DNA from: Athripsodes cinereus
Taxonomy: Eukaryota; Arthropoda; Insecta; Trichoptera; Leptoceridae
Length of the DNA stretch: 64,000 nucleotides
Assembly (NCBI GenBank): GCA_947579605.1
Contig: OX388314.1
Coordinates: 27,166,000-27,229,999, forward strand
Reading direction: 5' to 3'
The notes under the pieces were generated by a model, which saw nothing but the letters and a program-made list of their open reading frames with translations, was not told the origin of the DNA and made no database searches. Position numbers and translations under genes: made by a program. Positions 10,980-21,929 of this stretch are shown one piece after another. Positions within the stretch are counted from its first letter, which is position 1. Each line of letters begins with the position of its first letter.

Positions 10980-11218
10980 ACCTGCTGGTCGTTGGGACTC
11001 TAGCGGAGTCCACAACGGAGCAGTGTTCCTCTGATCCTCCTTGTTTAGTTCCATGTCCTGCAGTAAAGATCCGGGGATTGGAGACGTCCTCTCTGCCGCG
11101 TTACTCAGTGTTGGTTAATTGTTATAGGATCAGTGTAGTAGTGTCATTGTGGAATATTTTTAGTATGGTATTCAGAAGGTTTCAATGTATAGGTATATGT
11201 AAATAGTGTTAAGTTGTA

Positions 11219-11224
11219 AATAAA
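11219..11224 (+). terminator. polyadenylation signal of the LTR
   Basis: AATAAA followed 10-25 bp on by a GT-rich stretch (GTGTTCATAGTGTTTATTG). The R/U5 boundary would lie near 11240. The copy in the 3' LTR at 14099 would end the element's RNA. Confidence 0.6.
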
Positions 11225-11352
11225 AGTGTTCATAGTGTTTATTGTTTAATTCTCTCGGTGTACCCCTTCAGGGACTACACCTGGCGCCCAAAGTAATTTT
11301 AGTCTTGTCTCTCTGCTCCCCCCATAAGGGAGGAAATAACTGGTGTTATAAA

Positions 11353-11370
11353 TGGCGGCCCAACTCGTGG
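11353..11370 (+). other. candidate primer-binding site
   Basis: TGGCGGCCCAACTCGTGG begins two bases after the LTR and starts with TGG, as required to pair with a tRNA CCA end. Which tRNA is used cannot be decided by eye. A second TGGCGCCC lies inside U5 (11282), the more usual spelling. Confidence 0.45.
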
Positions 11371-13262
11371 CACGAAAACGACCCTGAACTATTGAAAGTG
11401 GTAAGTGAACAATCGTAGTTATACTGTACTTCAAAAATCTGTGAAAGTGTTTTCTTAAAAAGGAAAAAAAACTTTTGATAATAATATTCGTAAAAACAAT
11501 TATAATAGTGCTCAATAGTGATAAATGTTATTGAACTGTATTATGCAAACTTATATGTAGTCGTTTGCTATAGCGTTTATAAATAATTATAATAGTTAAG
11601 TGTGTAAATAATCATAGTTGTACTGTAGGCACTCATCGGACATTTACGGTACACAGTGAAAGAGTTTTCATAATAACTATGTCGGTGCAATGTGCTTATA
11701 TTAGCTACCTCCATGAATAAACTGTTTATAAGTTGTGTTGTATATTTTGAATCTACAACGGTGCACAGTAAAATTATTGTATTATAAAATATGTTGCAAA
11801 AGTAGGCACTAAATATATTATATTTAAATAATTTTATACAAGAAAATAACAATCCTTGTAAACTTTAACTCAAAATATTCATAATAGACTGTATACAAAT
11901 ATTTATACTATGTTTTGATAGAATGCTTGACAGTGTGTAATCTTGTGTTTTGCATAAGTATTATAGAGGTGTTACATTGCACACTTTGAAAAAGGTATGA
12001 TAAACAGTATGTAAAATTATTGTGAAAGTATCGTCGTGCACATAGTGAAATGGTTTCATCTTTTTTTTGCAAGCGAAGCAAATATGCCATGTGACAATAA
12101 TATTAAAAATAATAATATCAAATTGATTATGGATAAAATAATTATAATATGTATATGATATTGATTTGGCAGAAACTAAATAATATGATTGTGTTAAGTA
12201 AATGATATGTAGTAATAGTATTATTAAAGTAGTATGTCGCGTAATACTTAAAGAGTACACCCGTCCGCCATTGTTGTGCAAATTGTCAAGAGTGCTAAAT
12301 TGCTTTATCAAAGTTGAGAAATGTGCAAGGGACAATGTAAATAATATAATAGTGTGTAAATGTTAAGATTTTTATTAAAATATTTTCCGTTTATATATTC
12401 AATAATCATTAAGAGTTGTAAATAAACGAATTTGAAGTTGTGTATAAAACAAGAAATAATCTGTAGAACATTTTTTAGTAATGTAAATGTAATAATTCAT
12501 AGTGTATGAAATCTTGTAGAAGAGGTGTTCCTTCTCCGGTTTCGCGTTGTTATTAAGTGTTGTGTTCAACACCTCACATCACTGATGATGATGATGTTTA
12601 TGCCCTGTGCCAGATCTTGCGAACAGGCACAAAGGAAGCGGCATTTGAAGAATAAATACCCCGAGAGCAGAATGTCTCTCGTCAGCAAAGTGACACTTAA
12701 AGAATGGGTGCCCATCGGTAAGAGTGATGCGCACAACGCATACTTCTCAAGGACGTAGCAACGGGTACGTTCTGTCCAAGGGGAGGAGATTTCTATTCAT
12801 CTAATTGGAGCAAATCTGATCCAAGGGGAGGAGAATAGTATATATCAAATTGAAGCAGTTTTGATCCAAGGGGAGGAACCAAGCTGCGTCTCATCCAGGA
12901 GAAGCTGCCATCGGATCAGCAAGACTACCAACCAATCATCCCACAGAAGAAACTGCCACCGTATCATCAGGAGTAGCTGTCTATTTATCGAGCAGAACCA
13001 CCTGCCAATCAAACCGGCAGTATTGTGTGCAAATTAATCCTGCAGAACAACTTGCCACTCACCTCGCAGCATTACCTGCTAATTAATGTCTGCTACTCAA
13101 CTAGTGAAGCTGCATGCCTTCGGTCTACCTTCGCAGCCAAGAAATTTTAATAAACAGGGGAACCTGCCACTCATTTGGCAGGACAGCCTGTAAGGGGAGA
13201 CACCCGATTACGTTACATCGTGTTACATTTAGAAGCTGGATCATCGTCGGGGCGCCTTCAGA
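11371..13262 (+). other. non-coding interior of the LTR element
   Basis: No frame longer than about 120 codons, and none resembles gag, protease, RT, RNase H or integrase. The AT-rich left part (11371-12500) differs from the purine-rich right part. At 12774, 12819 and 12862 the words ATCCAAGGGGAGGA or CCAAGGGGAGGA recur, each resembling the purine tract next to the 3' LTR. The stretch from 12890 to 13110 is rich in CTGCCA/CAGCAGAA words. Confidence 0.6.
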
Positions 13263-13264
13263 TC

Positions 13265-13277
13265 CAGAAGGGGAGTC
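13265..13277 (+). other. polypurine tract before the 3' LTR
   Basis: CAGAAGGGGAGTC directly precedes the TGTAACACC of the 3' LTR, the normal position for the plus-strand primer. Its resemblance to three internal GGGGAGGA words suggests those are duplicated or decoy tracts. Confidence 0.6.
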
Positions 13278-14230
13278 TGTAACACCACGTAATTTTTATA
13301 TGGCATAATAATAACATCACCCGCCGGATTCAACTAGCAGCCGCTACCCAAACACAGGAAGTACGTATTAGTCACCCGATTTGCCGATAGATGTCTCATC
13401 GATGGAATGTTCGCGAACCTTCTAGAACCTTCCAGAACAGTCTAACCGGAAATAGGAAGGCGGAGTCCAAGGCCAAGGTACATCCCCCTCCATCGTGACA
13501 TCCACCACCAAGGCTACGATCAGCTGTTCCTTACTGCTGAAAGGGTATATAAACAGGAACACTTCATACAAACGGCAGATCGCCTCGGCCCATCCTGGGC
13601 CTAGGTCCTCCCTATACCTATATGCTGGTCACCTGCTGTACTGTGCCATCACAGGCGGTTAGGTGGTGCATTCCTTTCATACCTATACCTGAATACCTAT
13701 ATGCTGGTCACCTGCCGTGCTGTGCCATCACGATCGGTTAGGTGGTGCATTCCTACATGCTTGTTCTTCCTAGTGAGGTATAGCATCCCAAAACCACTAC
13801 CTATATGCTGGTCACCTGCTGTACTGTGCCATCACAGACGGTTAGGTGGTGCATTCCTTACCTGCTGGTCGTTGGGACTCTAGCGGAGTCCACAACGGAG
13901 CAGTGTTCCTCTGATCCTCCTTGTTTAGTTCCATGTCCTGCAGTAAAGATCCGGGGATTGGAGACGTCCTCTCTGCCGCGTTACTCAGTGTTGGTTAATT
14001 GTTATAGGATCAGTGTAGTAGTGTCATTGTGGAATATTTTTAGTATGGTATTCAGAAGGTTTCAATGTATAGGTATATGTAAATAGTGTTAAGTTGTAAA
14101 TAAAAGTGTTCATAGTGTTTATTGTTTAATTCTCTCGGTGTACCCCTTCAGGGACTACACCTGGCGCCCAAAGTAATTTTAGTCTTGTCTCTCTGCTCCC
14201 CCCATAAGGGAGGAAATAACTGGTGTTATA
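13278..14230 (+). repeat. 3' LTR
   Basis: Base-for-base copy of 10398-11350 as far as I can compare. Heat-shock element at 13405-13437, TATA at 13544, AATAAA at 14099. The right flank ATATAATATTAATC shows no match to the left flank. Confidence 0.88.
13405..13437 (+). promoter_or_regulatory. heat-shock element, seven contiguous nGAAn units (3' LTR)
   Basis: Exact copy of the site in the 5' LTR. From this position it could also drive heat-dependent readthrough into flanking DNA to the right. Confidence 0.82.
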
Positions 14231-14632
14231 ATATAATATTAATCTTACATCAAAAACGGTGATCAAAGCCTTAAAATTGCCAAGATTTATGTGCGTTGTT
14301 TAATTTACGAAAAAAAAATACGGACTGTAAGTCATAATAATATAATATAATCCAATATTTTTCCCTACATATACATGGTAAGTATGTATATTAATCATCT
14401 TGTGCATTGAAACAATTTAGAGGTTATATTTTTGGCAGGCAATATTTTATTATAATCAAAAAGTGTAATATTACATACAATGAAAGTATTATAAAGGTAT
14501 AATAAGTATTATTCAACCACGCCTTAAACAAGCCATATGATTAAATTGTGAAATATACCCTGACTTACTATGTGTGGTTACGTTTAACAAGTTTTAACTA
14601 AAATCAAGAAATTATGTAGGTAGTATTACGGT
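14231..14632. other. gene-free stretch between two mobile elements
   Basis: AT-rich. Nothing recognised. Confidence 0.35.
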
Positions 14633-15145
14633 TAGTGGATTCGATCCAGATCGTATTTTAGTCCAGAAATTTTCGGGATCAAATTTTAAAAAAATTTCGC
14701 GATTTTCGGGATGCATACAATTTTTAAATAACTCAGGAATTTGGGACTCATTCGCATTAATGAGTCACTGACAGCCGAAACTTATGTTCATTATCTTAAA
14801 AGAGCACCTTTCTGAGTTTGATATTTCACTAGATACGGATATTGTGGCAATAGTGACTGATAGTCCAAATGTTCTGGTGAAGGTTGGAAAACTTGTAAAT
14901 GCAGAGCTCCAAGTTCGTTTTGCACATGGTATTCACTTAGCCGACTGTGATTTATTGTATACAAAAATAATTTAAAACTTAAATACGTTGCCAAAAGATT
15001 AATAAAAAAACTGATTTTGATATGGTTTCCTGACTTTTTTTTACCACTTTTCATTACCAATACAATCCCGAGATCCTGGTATTATAAACTGTAGATAATC
15101 CCAAAATCCTGGAACTAGAAAAAAGGGCCGGGATCGGATCCTCTA
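14633..15145 (+). mobile_element. hAT-like deletion derivative
   Basis: Ends TAGTGGATTCGATCC and GGATCGGATCCTCTA are imperfect inverted repeats. They are flanked by ATTACGGT (14625-14632) and ATTATGGT (15146-15153), an 8-bp target duplication with one change. Eight-base duplications are the hAT signature. The 513-bp body keeps only a scrap of transposase. Confidence 0.75.
14784..14975 (+). pseudogene. hAT transposase fragment
   Basis: The frame reads a block typical of hAT/zinc-finger-BED transposases: HLSEFDISL, then VAIVTDSPNVLVKVGKL, then FAHGIHLADCDLLY. The TD(G/S)-x-N-x-x-K-G and C/FAHGxxLxVxD-like motifs lie in the catalytic region. About 60 codons remain of a normally 500-700 residue enzyme, so it is inactive. 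Confidence 0.6.
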
Positions 15146-15169
15146 ATTATGGTATGTTATGATATTAAT

Positions 15170-15320
15170 TGGTGCTGCTCCGTGGTGTTATAGATAAAGA
15201 AAATGTCTTACACTCTTTCCTGTTAGTTTAGAGGCAGGTATCCGTAAAGCATTACTCCTAAGACATTTAACATCTTCAGTTCAGCAATGCAGTACACCAT
15301 ACCTGTCTAGAATGTATTAA
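15170..15320 (+). repeat. diverged SINE family B piece
   Basis: Weak match to family B: CTCTTTCCTGTTAG, AGACATTTAACATCTT and AGTTCAGCAATG correspond to the middle part of the element. Both ends are missing. Confidence 0.4.
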
Positions 15321-15344
15321 CTTTTATTTTTTCTTTTCGTGGCC

Positions 15345-15505
15345 GATCATATAAACCAGATCGTACAGGACGGTCACGTATTGAGCATATTGAACAGGCG
15401 ATCATGCATTGTATGACTGTGTTTGTAAGGATAGAAGGAAGTGGCGCTCGATCCTTTCTGCTTTCCCCACGAAGGAGGCGGCGTGATGGTATGTATGTAA
15501 AATAG
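15345..15505 (+). mobile_element. LINE family A 3' end
   Basis: CAGGACGGTCACGTATTGAGC to GGCGGCGTGATGGTATGTATG matches the 3' end of the element at 55331-57540. The coding part corresponds to its last ~50 codons with changes. Strongly 5' truncated. Confidence 0.65.
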
Positions 15506-16029
15506 CAACATAACTAATATTTCAAAAATGGAATGTTAATAAATGTTAATTTCTCGTTTGAAACGGTGGCTATTTTGACACTTGGCGTGTTTGTGTGAAT
15601 AAAAATGTTACGTTTTCTGTCACACATGATTTCATTATTTTCATACATAAATTGTTTCATGTTTTTGGTAATACCATTTGTTATATTGTCTAAACTATCA
15701 TTGTACACAGAAACTTCCTAGTAAGTTTTTTTCAGTATTTTATGCAAATATGTTCTATTTCAGTTTCGTTGTTGGAAGGCCACAAGCCACAATATAATAC
15801 TCATTTTTTCTATACACAAATGTTTGGGAAGCTGGCAGACTTACTAATATTTTGATTTACTCCAGACCTTCAGAGGCAGGTATCAGAATAATAACAAGAA
15901 TAAGACATTTACCATATTATTCAATTCAACAGTGCACTGTCATGATGTTGTATGCCGCACATCCTGAATGGCTTTTTTTATCACCGTGGAGAGAATAAGT
16001 TTTGTATATTTATTGCATATTGGTAACGT
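15506..16029. other. gene-free stretch
   Basis: AT-rich; the minus-strand frame 15514-15708 has no recognised relatives. At about 15830-15990 a worn family-B-like piece may be present. Confidence 0.35.
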
Positions 16030-16250
16030 TCTTGCCTTTGAGTCACTAGGTTCTGGATTCGATTCCCAGCTAGGGCAAAATGAAGAATGATTTATTTTCT
16101 AATTGTCGTGGTTCTGGGTGTTACAGAGATATATGTTAAATCCATTGTATACGAGTATACGTGCATGGTCGCGCTAGTACCCATAATACAAGATTTATAT
16201 ATTAATTTGGGACTAGCTCGATCTACGTGAATTGTCTATATATGTCTCGT
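16030..16250 (+). mobile_element. tRNA-derived SINE, family C
   Basis: GAGTCACTAGGTTCTGGATTCGATTCC carries a good B box (GGATTCGATTCC). The body has GTTCTGGGTGTTACAG, GCGCTAGTACCCATAATACA and ends at GGACTAGCTCGATCTACGTG. Partners are at 43225-43460 and, inverted, 10085-10330. Confidence 0.65.
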
Positions 16251-16254
16251 AACG

Positions 16255-16575
16255 TATGTTACTCCAACGTTGCGTGATAGAGTGAGGAATGAGGATAGAA
16301 TGCGTGTAAAAAGTTGCGATGGTTTGTACATGTGGAGCGAATGGATGACGAAGAGTGTGTATTTATCTAAAAGAGGGGGTATGACAATGCATGGACATCC
16401 GAGAAGTACGTGACTTGATCACGTGGATCGCAATTTCTCATAAAAGGTCGCTAGTTGAGCAAGAAAAATCGGCGTGTAAGTATGAGAAATTGTATGAATG
16501 TGGAGGAAGCGATTGCTTTATAATTATAGGAATAGATCGATATGGCGTTCCGTTCTCTTTTCCCCACTTGAGATA
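16255..16575 (+). pseudogene. LINE family B C-terminal remnant
   Basis: DNA match to 41062-41430: GATAGAATGCGTGTAAA, GGTTTGTACATGTGGAGCGA and TGGCGTTCCGTTCTCT. The original RWFGHVER reading frame is broken several times. The 87-codon frame at 16391 runs mostly off frame. Immediately followed by a family B SINE fragment at 16565-16650. Confidence 0.6.
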
Positions 16576-16650
16576 TTACAGGACACTCGAAAACATGCGA
16601 AAAAAAGTGGGAAGCCAATTCTTGGCCGGGTGCTCCAGGTTACTCGTTAC
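16565..16650 (-). repeat. SINE family B fragment
   Basis: ACAGGACACTCGAAAACATG to GGCCGGGTGCTCCAGG matches one end of the family B repeat. It joins the LINE fragment with no gap. Confidence 0.55.
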
Positions 16651-17213
16651 CTAGGTCATTAAAAATAATTGTGCGTTAAATAACAATATTCATTTAATAC
16701 GAACATTTAATATAATAAAAAGTTTACCGCCGATGTTTACATTTTACCTTAGCATGATAAATTAGCGATTGTTCGCTTGCTTGAGCATAATATTACTCCT
16801 CACATAAATAATTCAGTCTGTTCACATGTATACTTTTAAATTGTAATAAAAAGTTGGTGGATAATTACGGTTGTATTTAATTTCAGGAATGATTTTGTCA
16901 AGGCGAGCCTTTCAGGCGAACATTGAGCCCTTTCTTAGGCAGAATTTGGATGAAGGGTATGGATGACATAGGATCTCACATTCCTGTAACATTCATGAGA
17001 GAGTGCAACCCTTAATTTGTGTAATAGCTGTCTTTTTTTATGGACACCACAGAGTTGTAAAAATCTTCCAGCTTTATCAAAAAAACCCTGTCATTTTCGT
17101 TGCATTGCATTCAATTGACACTAAATCTTTCCATATGAATTTTGAAATAATGTAATTTTTTTTATTGGGCCATGAGTTTGTTTACGATTGAAAGTAATCC
17201 ATTTTCCCACCCA
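16651..17213. other. gene-free stretch
   Basis: Nothing recognised beyond AT-rich DNA. Confidence 0.35.
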
Positions 17214-17340
17214 TCCCATCGCGGCATCTCCCACTTGTTATAAACATGCATGCATGACATTATCTCCGCGCCAATAAAAGTTAAGACATTAGGAATTAGG
17301 ACGGGTGGCATATATTATTACCGCTGAATTAAACACGTTT
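17214..17340 (-). repeat. SINE family B, partial
   Basis: CATCGCGGCATCTCCCACTTG, GCATGCATGACATTATCTCC and AAGTTAAGACATTAGGA mark the family B end. The rest is lost. Confidence 0.5.
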
Positions 17341-18564
17341 AAAGATAAATTGAAAAAAAGAACACAGAATGTAGTTAACTTCCTCTTCTTCTTCGCCCTC
17401 GCCTTTATCCCATTTACTAGGGGTCGGCTCTCCTAGTCCTCATCTTCCAAGTTTTCTGGTCCCCTGCGGCAATTGTGGACATCCAGGTGGTCACTGGTCT
17501 GTCTGGTCTTCTGGGTCCTACTTCTACGTCCATTGTCCTTTTGATCATATTGTCCTGTATGTAGTTAACTTCCATATGAATTTTATTTACTAGTATTCGG
17601 AGACTACTGTTTAATATCTTAACTTGATGTTTTTCGAATACATATGGAATACTCGAAAACTCAGATACGTATGTTAAAAAAAACATAACAAGACAATCAA
17701 AAGCACTTGTAATAAAACGATCTCATGCCTTTCATTATTTGTGTGTTATTCCTTTGTCATTTCTCAAGTAAGTATATACTTATATAAATATATAACATAC
17801 TTATTTCTGTCTAGTCTTTTTTGACGCGTCATTGGTCTGGGAACGTAATTTAGTATCGGTCGATAGTGACCACCCTGAGGTAAGCCGGGTTAAAATAAGC
17901 CAGTATAATAATGTTTATGTGTGAAATGTTTGATGCCGTATACTGCCGGTACAGTTAAGTTAATCAAGGTGTTTTTAATGGATCATTCCAGATAAGAAAT
18001 CATTCTAATCATGATAAATAACTAATTTTATACTAACTAAATATTAATAAAAGTTTACGCCTTTGTTTTCACGTTAATTACTAAATACGTAGGCTGTTTT
18101 TTGCAAATAATACCTTAAAAATATAATTTGTGTTTTATCCACAAGGTTTTCGATGGGTCCGTTTTAATGACAACGATATAAGAGCATTAGGATAACCATG
18201 GAACAAAATGATAAATTGGTGCACAATAAAAATAATTTAAGAATGTAAGACGATCATTTCTTTCCTGGAACCCGAGAGGAGCCAAAGCTCGTCAAAACGA
18301 GTGAGTGTCTTTATTAAGTTAAACTTTCATGATAGCATAAATGCCAGAAGGCGAGCTTCACGCATTTGCAATTTCTTCTAGCCAACTCGAAATAAAGTTC
18401 TTTTTTGAAAATCATAGATGGTTCGATGTTGTAACCCCTCGATAGAGGTTGCTCGATAAGCCAAGGCTTATCAAGATAAACCTTGTTCACTTTCCTAATC
18501 CGATTTGTTGATAAATATGATGGTGTTTATAGGTGCAGTTGGGTTTCACAAACTGATTCGTTTC
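17341..18564. other. gene-free stretch
   Basis: At about 17380-17560 the minus strand has a weak LINE-like frame (TRRADP and VEVGPRRPDRPVTTW words, as in RTE-type C-termini). The remainder is AT-rich with nothing recognised. Confidence 0.4.
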
Positions 18565-18905
18565 TCCTAGAAGTGGGGGTAGCCAGTAGACCAACTGATT
18601 GTTACAAACATGCTAGCCGTCCTCACCGTGCCAAAAAAGTTAAAATATTCAAGATGAAGTTTCAGGCATGGTTAAAGACCCTATTGTTCAGGAGGTGTTG
18701 TGATTCTTGATTGTGCCCTTGCGGTGGTTATTCCACAAAACGGCGCATCTTAAAAAAATGTCTAGTTATCATTATGAGTGGTATGCCTCATAGCTAAATT
18801 GAAGATGTAAATTTTTTTAGACATACCTGTCTTTTACAGGACACTCGAAATTTTACATAAAATAGCGGGTGACCTATTCTTTACGGACAACTCCATGGGA
18901 TGAAT
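18565..18905 (-). repeat. SINE family B, interrupted copy
   Basis: Blocks GTGGGGGTAGCCAGTAGACC, TAAAATATTCAAGATGA, TTTACAGGACACTCGAAA and CCATGGGATGAATC follow in family order. A roughly 100-bp foreign stretch at 18670-18770 (GATTGTGCCCTTGCGGTGGT, GGCGCATCTTAAAAAAATG) lies in the middle. Confidence 0.55.
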
Positions 18906-19130
18906 CATCCTCTCTGGTCGAAAAGACAATGAGACATTTAGGATGGACTCTGTCATGGGTAATCTGTTACTTCATCAGTAGTTGTTCAATACGCAGAGTC
19001 ATACAATAATACAAGGTTGTAATATTCTCTTTACCAGATATTAATTCTGGAGTCCAAGGACTCCTACTTATCAGTACATTTGTAAGACAATGACAATTAA
19101 ATACAATAAATTTACTTAGTAGGAACGCAA

Positions 19131-19257
19131 TATTGATATAATGAAAACAAAATTGTTTTTAGGTTTTACTATGATTTATTTGTTAAATAAGTTACCAGGT
19201 TTCGACCTATGAGGTCATTGTCAAACCCAATGACAATGAGTTTTCATTATATCAATA
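19131..19257. repeat. foldback element with GTCGAAACCTGGT hairpin
   Basis: Perfect 18-bp ends TATTGATATAATGAAAAC and its complement enclose 127 bp. The minus strand reads TTTGACAATGACC, loop, GGTCGAAACCTGGTAAC: a small stem followed by GAAAC, reminiscent of a degenerate hammerhead core. Related structures are at 23471-23550 and 36325-36360. Likely Penelope-like terminal piece. Confidence 0.5.
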
Positions 19258-19794
19258 TAATGGAGTTTTACAAAATCAACGTCGACTCAATCAAGGAACG
19301 TAATAAAAAAGAAACATTCAAGCGATTTCACACTGCTCAGTAGAGAGGGTTAAAAACGCCACCCAGAATAAATGAAATTTATATCCCTATTGTCATTCTT
19401 GACCTATTCATTCTTTTATAGAAGTATTTTTTTAAATTAGCCACAAAAAAATTAATTATAACTTCAATTTGAATAAAAAAATATACACAAACGGTACCTA
19501 ATACTGGAATAATTGAAATAATATACGACTAAATAAAATGAAATTATAATTGTCCCAGTATTTTCATTGACACTCTTAATCCGTTTATCTAACATCTCAC
19601 CTTACTTTTATCTGCAATTAAAATCTAGGTGTTGCTACTTACATAAATATTTTTAAGTTAGTAGCGAATACAATAATTATTTTGTACGTCACTGGTCTTA
19701 TTAAACTCGGGCAATCTAAGAATAGTCCATTTTTTTATGAAAATAAAACAAATGTATTTTTCTATACCTATGCAAGTATCTCAAAATTGATTGA
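19258..19794. other. gene-free stretch
   Basis: Begins with TTTTACAAAATCAACGTCGACTCAA, also found after the hairpin at 23600. The rest is unremarkable AT-rich DNA. Confidence 0.35.
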
Positions 19795-19925
19795 AAATGT
19801 TCTTAATAGACGAAAGACATCTCCCTCAATAAGAATAATTAATTAATATATGTAGTAGAAAAAACATTTGTTTTTCATTTCATTATGGAGTTCTACCGCC
19901 TTAACACCGGTATAGTGAATAGTTC
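19795..19925 (+). repeat. Penelope-like terminal fragment
   Basis: GACGAAAGACATCTCCCTCAA, then AAACATTTGTTTTTCATTTC, then ATGGAGTTCTACCGCCTTAA and ACACCGGTATAGTGAATAG: same order as at 1850-1915 plus 2456-2494. Confidence 0.45.
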
Positions 19926-19959
19926 ATTCTTCCTAACAAAGTACCTAGCAGAGCATTGG

Positions 19960-20165
19960 TCTTCCACTTTATTCCATGTAACCTTTTGACTGTCCTGTCA
20001 AAGGCAGGCATTTTACATCTCAAATTCAATGATGAGGTTTGTCCCCCATCCTGAATGTCTAAACTTTTTGTTCGCACGGAGAGGACAATTTGCATGTTCA
20101 TTGCATGCAACTGGTCCGCTGGCTGCCCAGCATTCATTGTGGGATGTGCCGTGACGGTATAATAA
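19960..20165 (+). mobile_element. SINE family B in plus orientation
   Basis: GGTCTTCCACTTTATTCC, AAAGGCAGGCATTTTACATC, CATCCTGAATGTCTAAAC and the end GGGATGTGCCGTGACGGTAT. This copy shows the natural 3' end (GTGACGGTATAATAATTA). The 78-codon minus frame is a shadow. Confidence 0.65.
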
Positions 20166-21216
20166 TTAGTAATATGGTTTTATAATAGTCATTATATTGC
20201 CAACGGAATTCAAACACAGATATGTAAGAAATCCAAGACATTATCAACAGATCGGGATAGTCTTGGACTTGAATTATTTATAAGAATTATTCAAAGGCAG
20301 GTTTGCTGTAATCTTTGACATCAAATATCCTTTTTAATATATTAATGATGATGATAAATTCTCCGTTTTTTTTAATGTAATTCATTGTCAAAATAATGAC
20401 AAACTAAACATTGTTTTTGTAATGACTGTATTTGATTTGTTTTTGTACAGCAAATACCAATAGTATTAATCGTTTGGTAATGACTTATGACATTCCACAT
20501 ATAATTGTTCACACGATATCGCGGGAGCTTTGCCTTTGAAAGAAAGAAACAAATTGAAATTGTCTTTTCACAACTTTTAGTAGACTAATAAGGTACCCGC
20601 CGTTAGGACAACCCATTTCATTAAGTTTCCCTTTACTAAGGTTACCAACTTATTTACAGCAAAAAGCAGGAAATATTCTCGATTCGGTACAGGAATTTGA
20701 AATATTTCACATCTCCTTGGTTTTGTCAAGGAATAATTTCAATGAAAAGAACTTTTTTTATTAAAGATTATTTTGTACAATTCCCGAACAAAATATTTTT
20801 AGACTATTTTTCAAGTGTTTTTTTTAAAGTTCTCATTTCTACTCCCCCCCCCAAGTTTAGAAAAGGTATTGGAATTTGAAATATTTTTTGGTTTTATACG
20901 GAATATTTTTTTAAGAAATATTTTTAACATTTCTTTGATTAATTTTTAATTACAAAAAAGGACATAAAGAAGGACACTTTTCAAGGTAGGACAAATCTCA
21001 AAAAAGTAATGCCCTTATATTATTCCATAAATATTAACCTGTGGTGCAACCAATAAACTTTAACCTATTGTAGGTATTTTACACCAAAATATAAAGGAAT
21101 ATAGAATGGTCTTTGCTGGTCCACATATTGAATGTATAGTTTGTCAACATTTTTTGTAATTGACTGTTTAATCCTATAAATGGTTATTGATGGCAATAAA
21201 GTTTTAATTATTTATC
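20166..21216. other. gene-free stretch
   Basis: AT-rich with homopolymer runs (C9 at about 20840). Open frames are short and without relatives. Confidence 0.35.
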
Positions 21217-21325
21217 GTGTTAAAGTTCTTAAATGAAACACGATATCTACTTATTCCGCTATTGACTTTAATTAATTTTGCGAGCCGTCTTTCAAGAGCT
21301 TTCACTCCCATTAAAGTTCTTAGTT
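21217..21325 (+). repeat. left half of a foldback element
   Basis: AAATGAAACACGATATCTAC, CTATTGACTTTAATTAATTT and GCGAGCCGTCTTTCAAGAGC match the left arm of the elements at 26454 and 35357. The right arm is missing. Confidence 0.55.
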
Positions 21326-21929
21326 ATAAAGTGTTCAGAAACAAACACATGGGTGAAATACAAGAAAACATAAGAATAATAGATAGTAAATTTTGGTGAT
21401 AAAATAATTGGATAATTGAAAATATTGATCAAGTTAAGGTGAACTTCATAAAAAGGGTCACCCTGAAAAGGGCACATTGGTCCAAAATATTTTTTATTAG
21501 TTGATTCAATTCAAAATCTAGACAGAATAAACATAAGTTTCAGTTTGTTATTGAAGGAATTTCAAGGGTGTAAGAAATAGACAAATGAAAAGTGTGTAAT
21601 TAATTTAAATATTCTAATCAACCAGTGTTGTTCTACTAAGGAGGGGAGGTAAATGCTGAGGTTGTGTTAAAGTTATTAGTTTACTAGCTTTTAAGTACAA
21701 CGTTGCTCGGGAAAAATAATGAAAATAAATAAAAAGGCACAATAATGTACAAACCTCCAATAATATTTACTTTTTTTGTTTGATAGCGCCATTATTCAAT
21801 GTAATTCCATCTATCTCCTCACAGAGTAATCTAGTTTTAATCAGTTTCAAACTGTTTCGTATTCAAATATTTAAGTTTGCGATTTTAATCTCAAGGATGG
21901 TCGCGAGAAATCGGCGTTTAAGAGAAAGC
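21326..21929. other. gene-free stretch
   Basis: No exon-like frame or bounded repeat recognised. Confidence 0.35.

Larger units (their letters stand above)
10398..11350 (+). repeat. 5' LTR
   Basis: U3 runs from 10398 to about 10695 and holds a seven-unit heat-shock element and a TATA box. The transcribed part contains three copies of a roughly 60-bp block, an AATAAA signal at 11219 and a U5 of about 110 bp. Short frames here (10821-11003, 10925-11206) are repeated in the other LTR and are not genes. Confidence 0.88.
10398..14230 (+). mobile_element. non-autonomous LTR retrotransposon with two identical LTRs
   Basis: Two 953-bp direct repeats (10398-11350 and 13278-14230) look identical throughout, so insertion or gene conversion is recent. 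LTRs begin TGTAACACC and end GGTGTTATA, nearly complementary. The 1.93-kb interior has no gag or pol frame. A primer-binding-like TGGCGGCCCAACTCGTGG follows the 5' LTR by two bases, and a purine tract (AGAAGGGGAG) abuts the 3' LTR. No clear 4-6 bp target duplication was found (left flank AATTC, right flank ATATA). The size and lack of genes fit a LARD/TRIM-like parasite that must use enzymes of another element. Superfamily unassigned. Confidence 0.85.

Noticed and set aside
10821..11206. Open frames with MLVTC repeats, duplicated at 13701-14086
   Set aside because: They lie in the LTRs across the tandem blocks, are exact duplicates of each other and show no protein family; LTR leader sequence, not genes.
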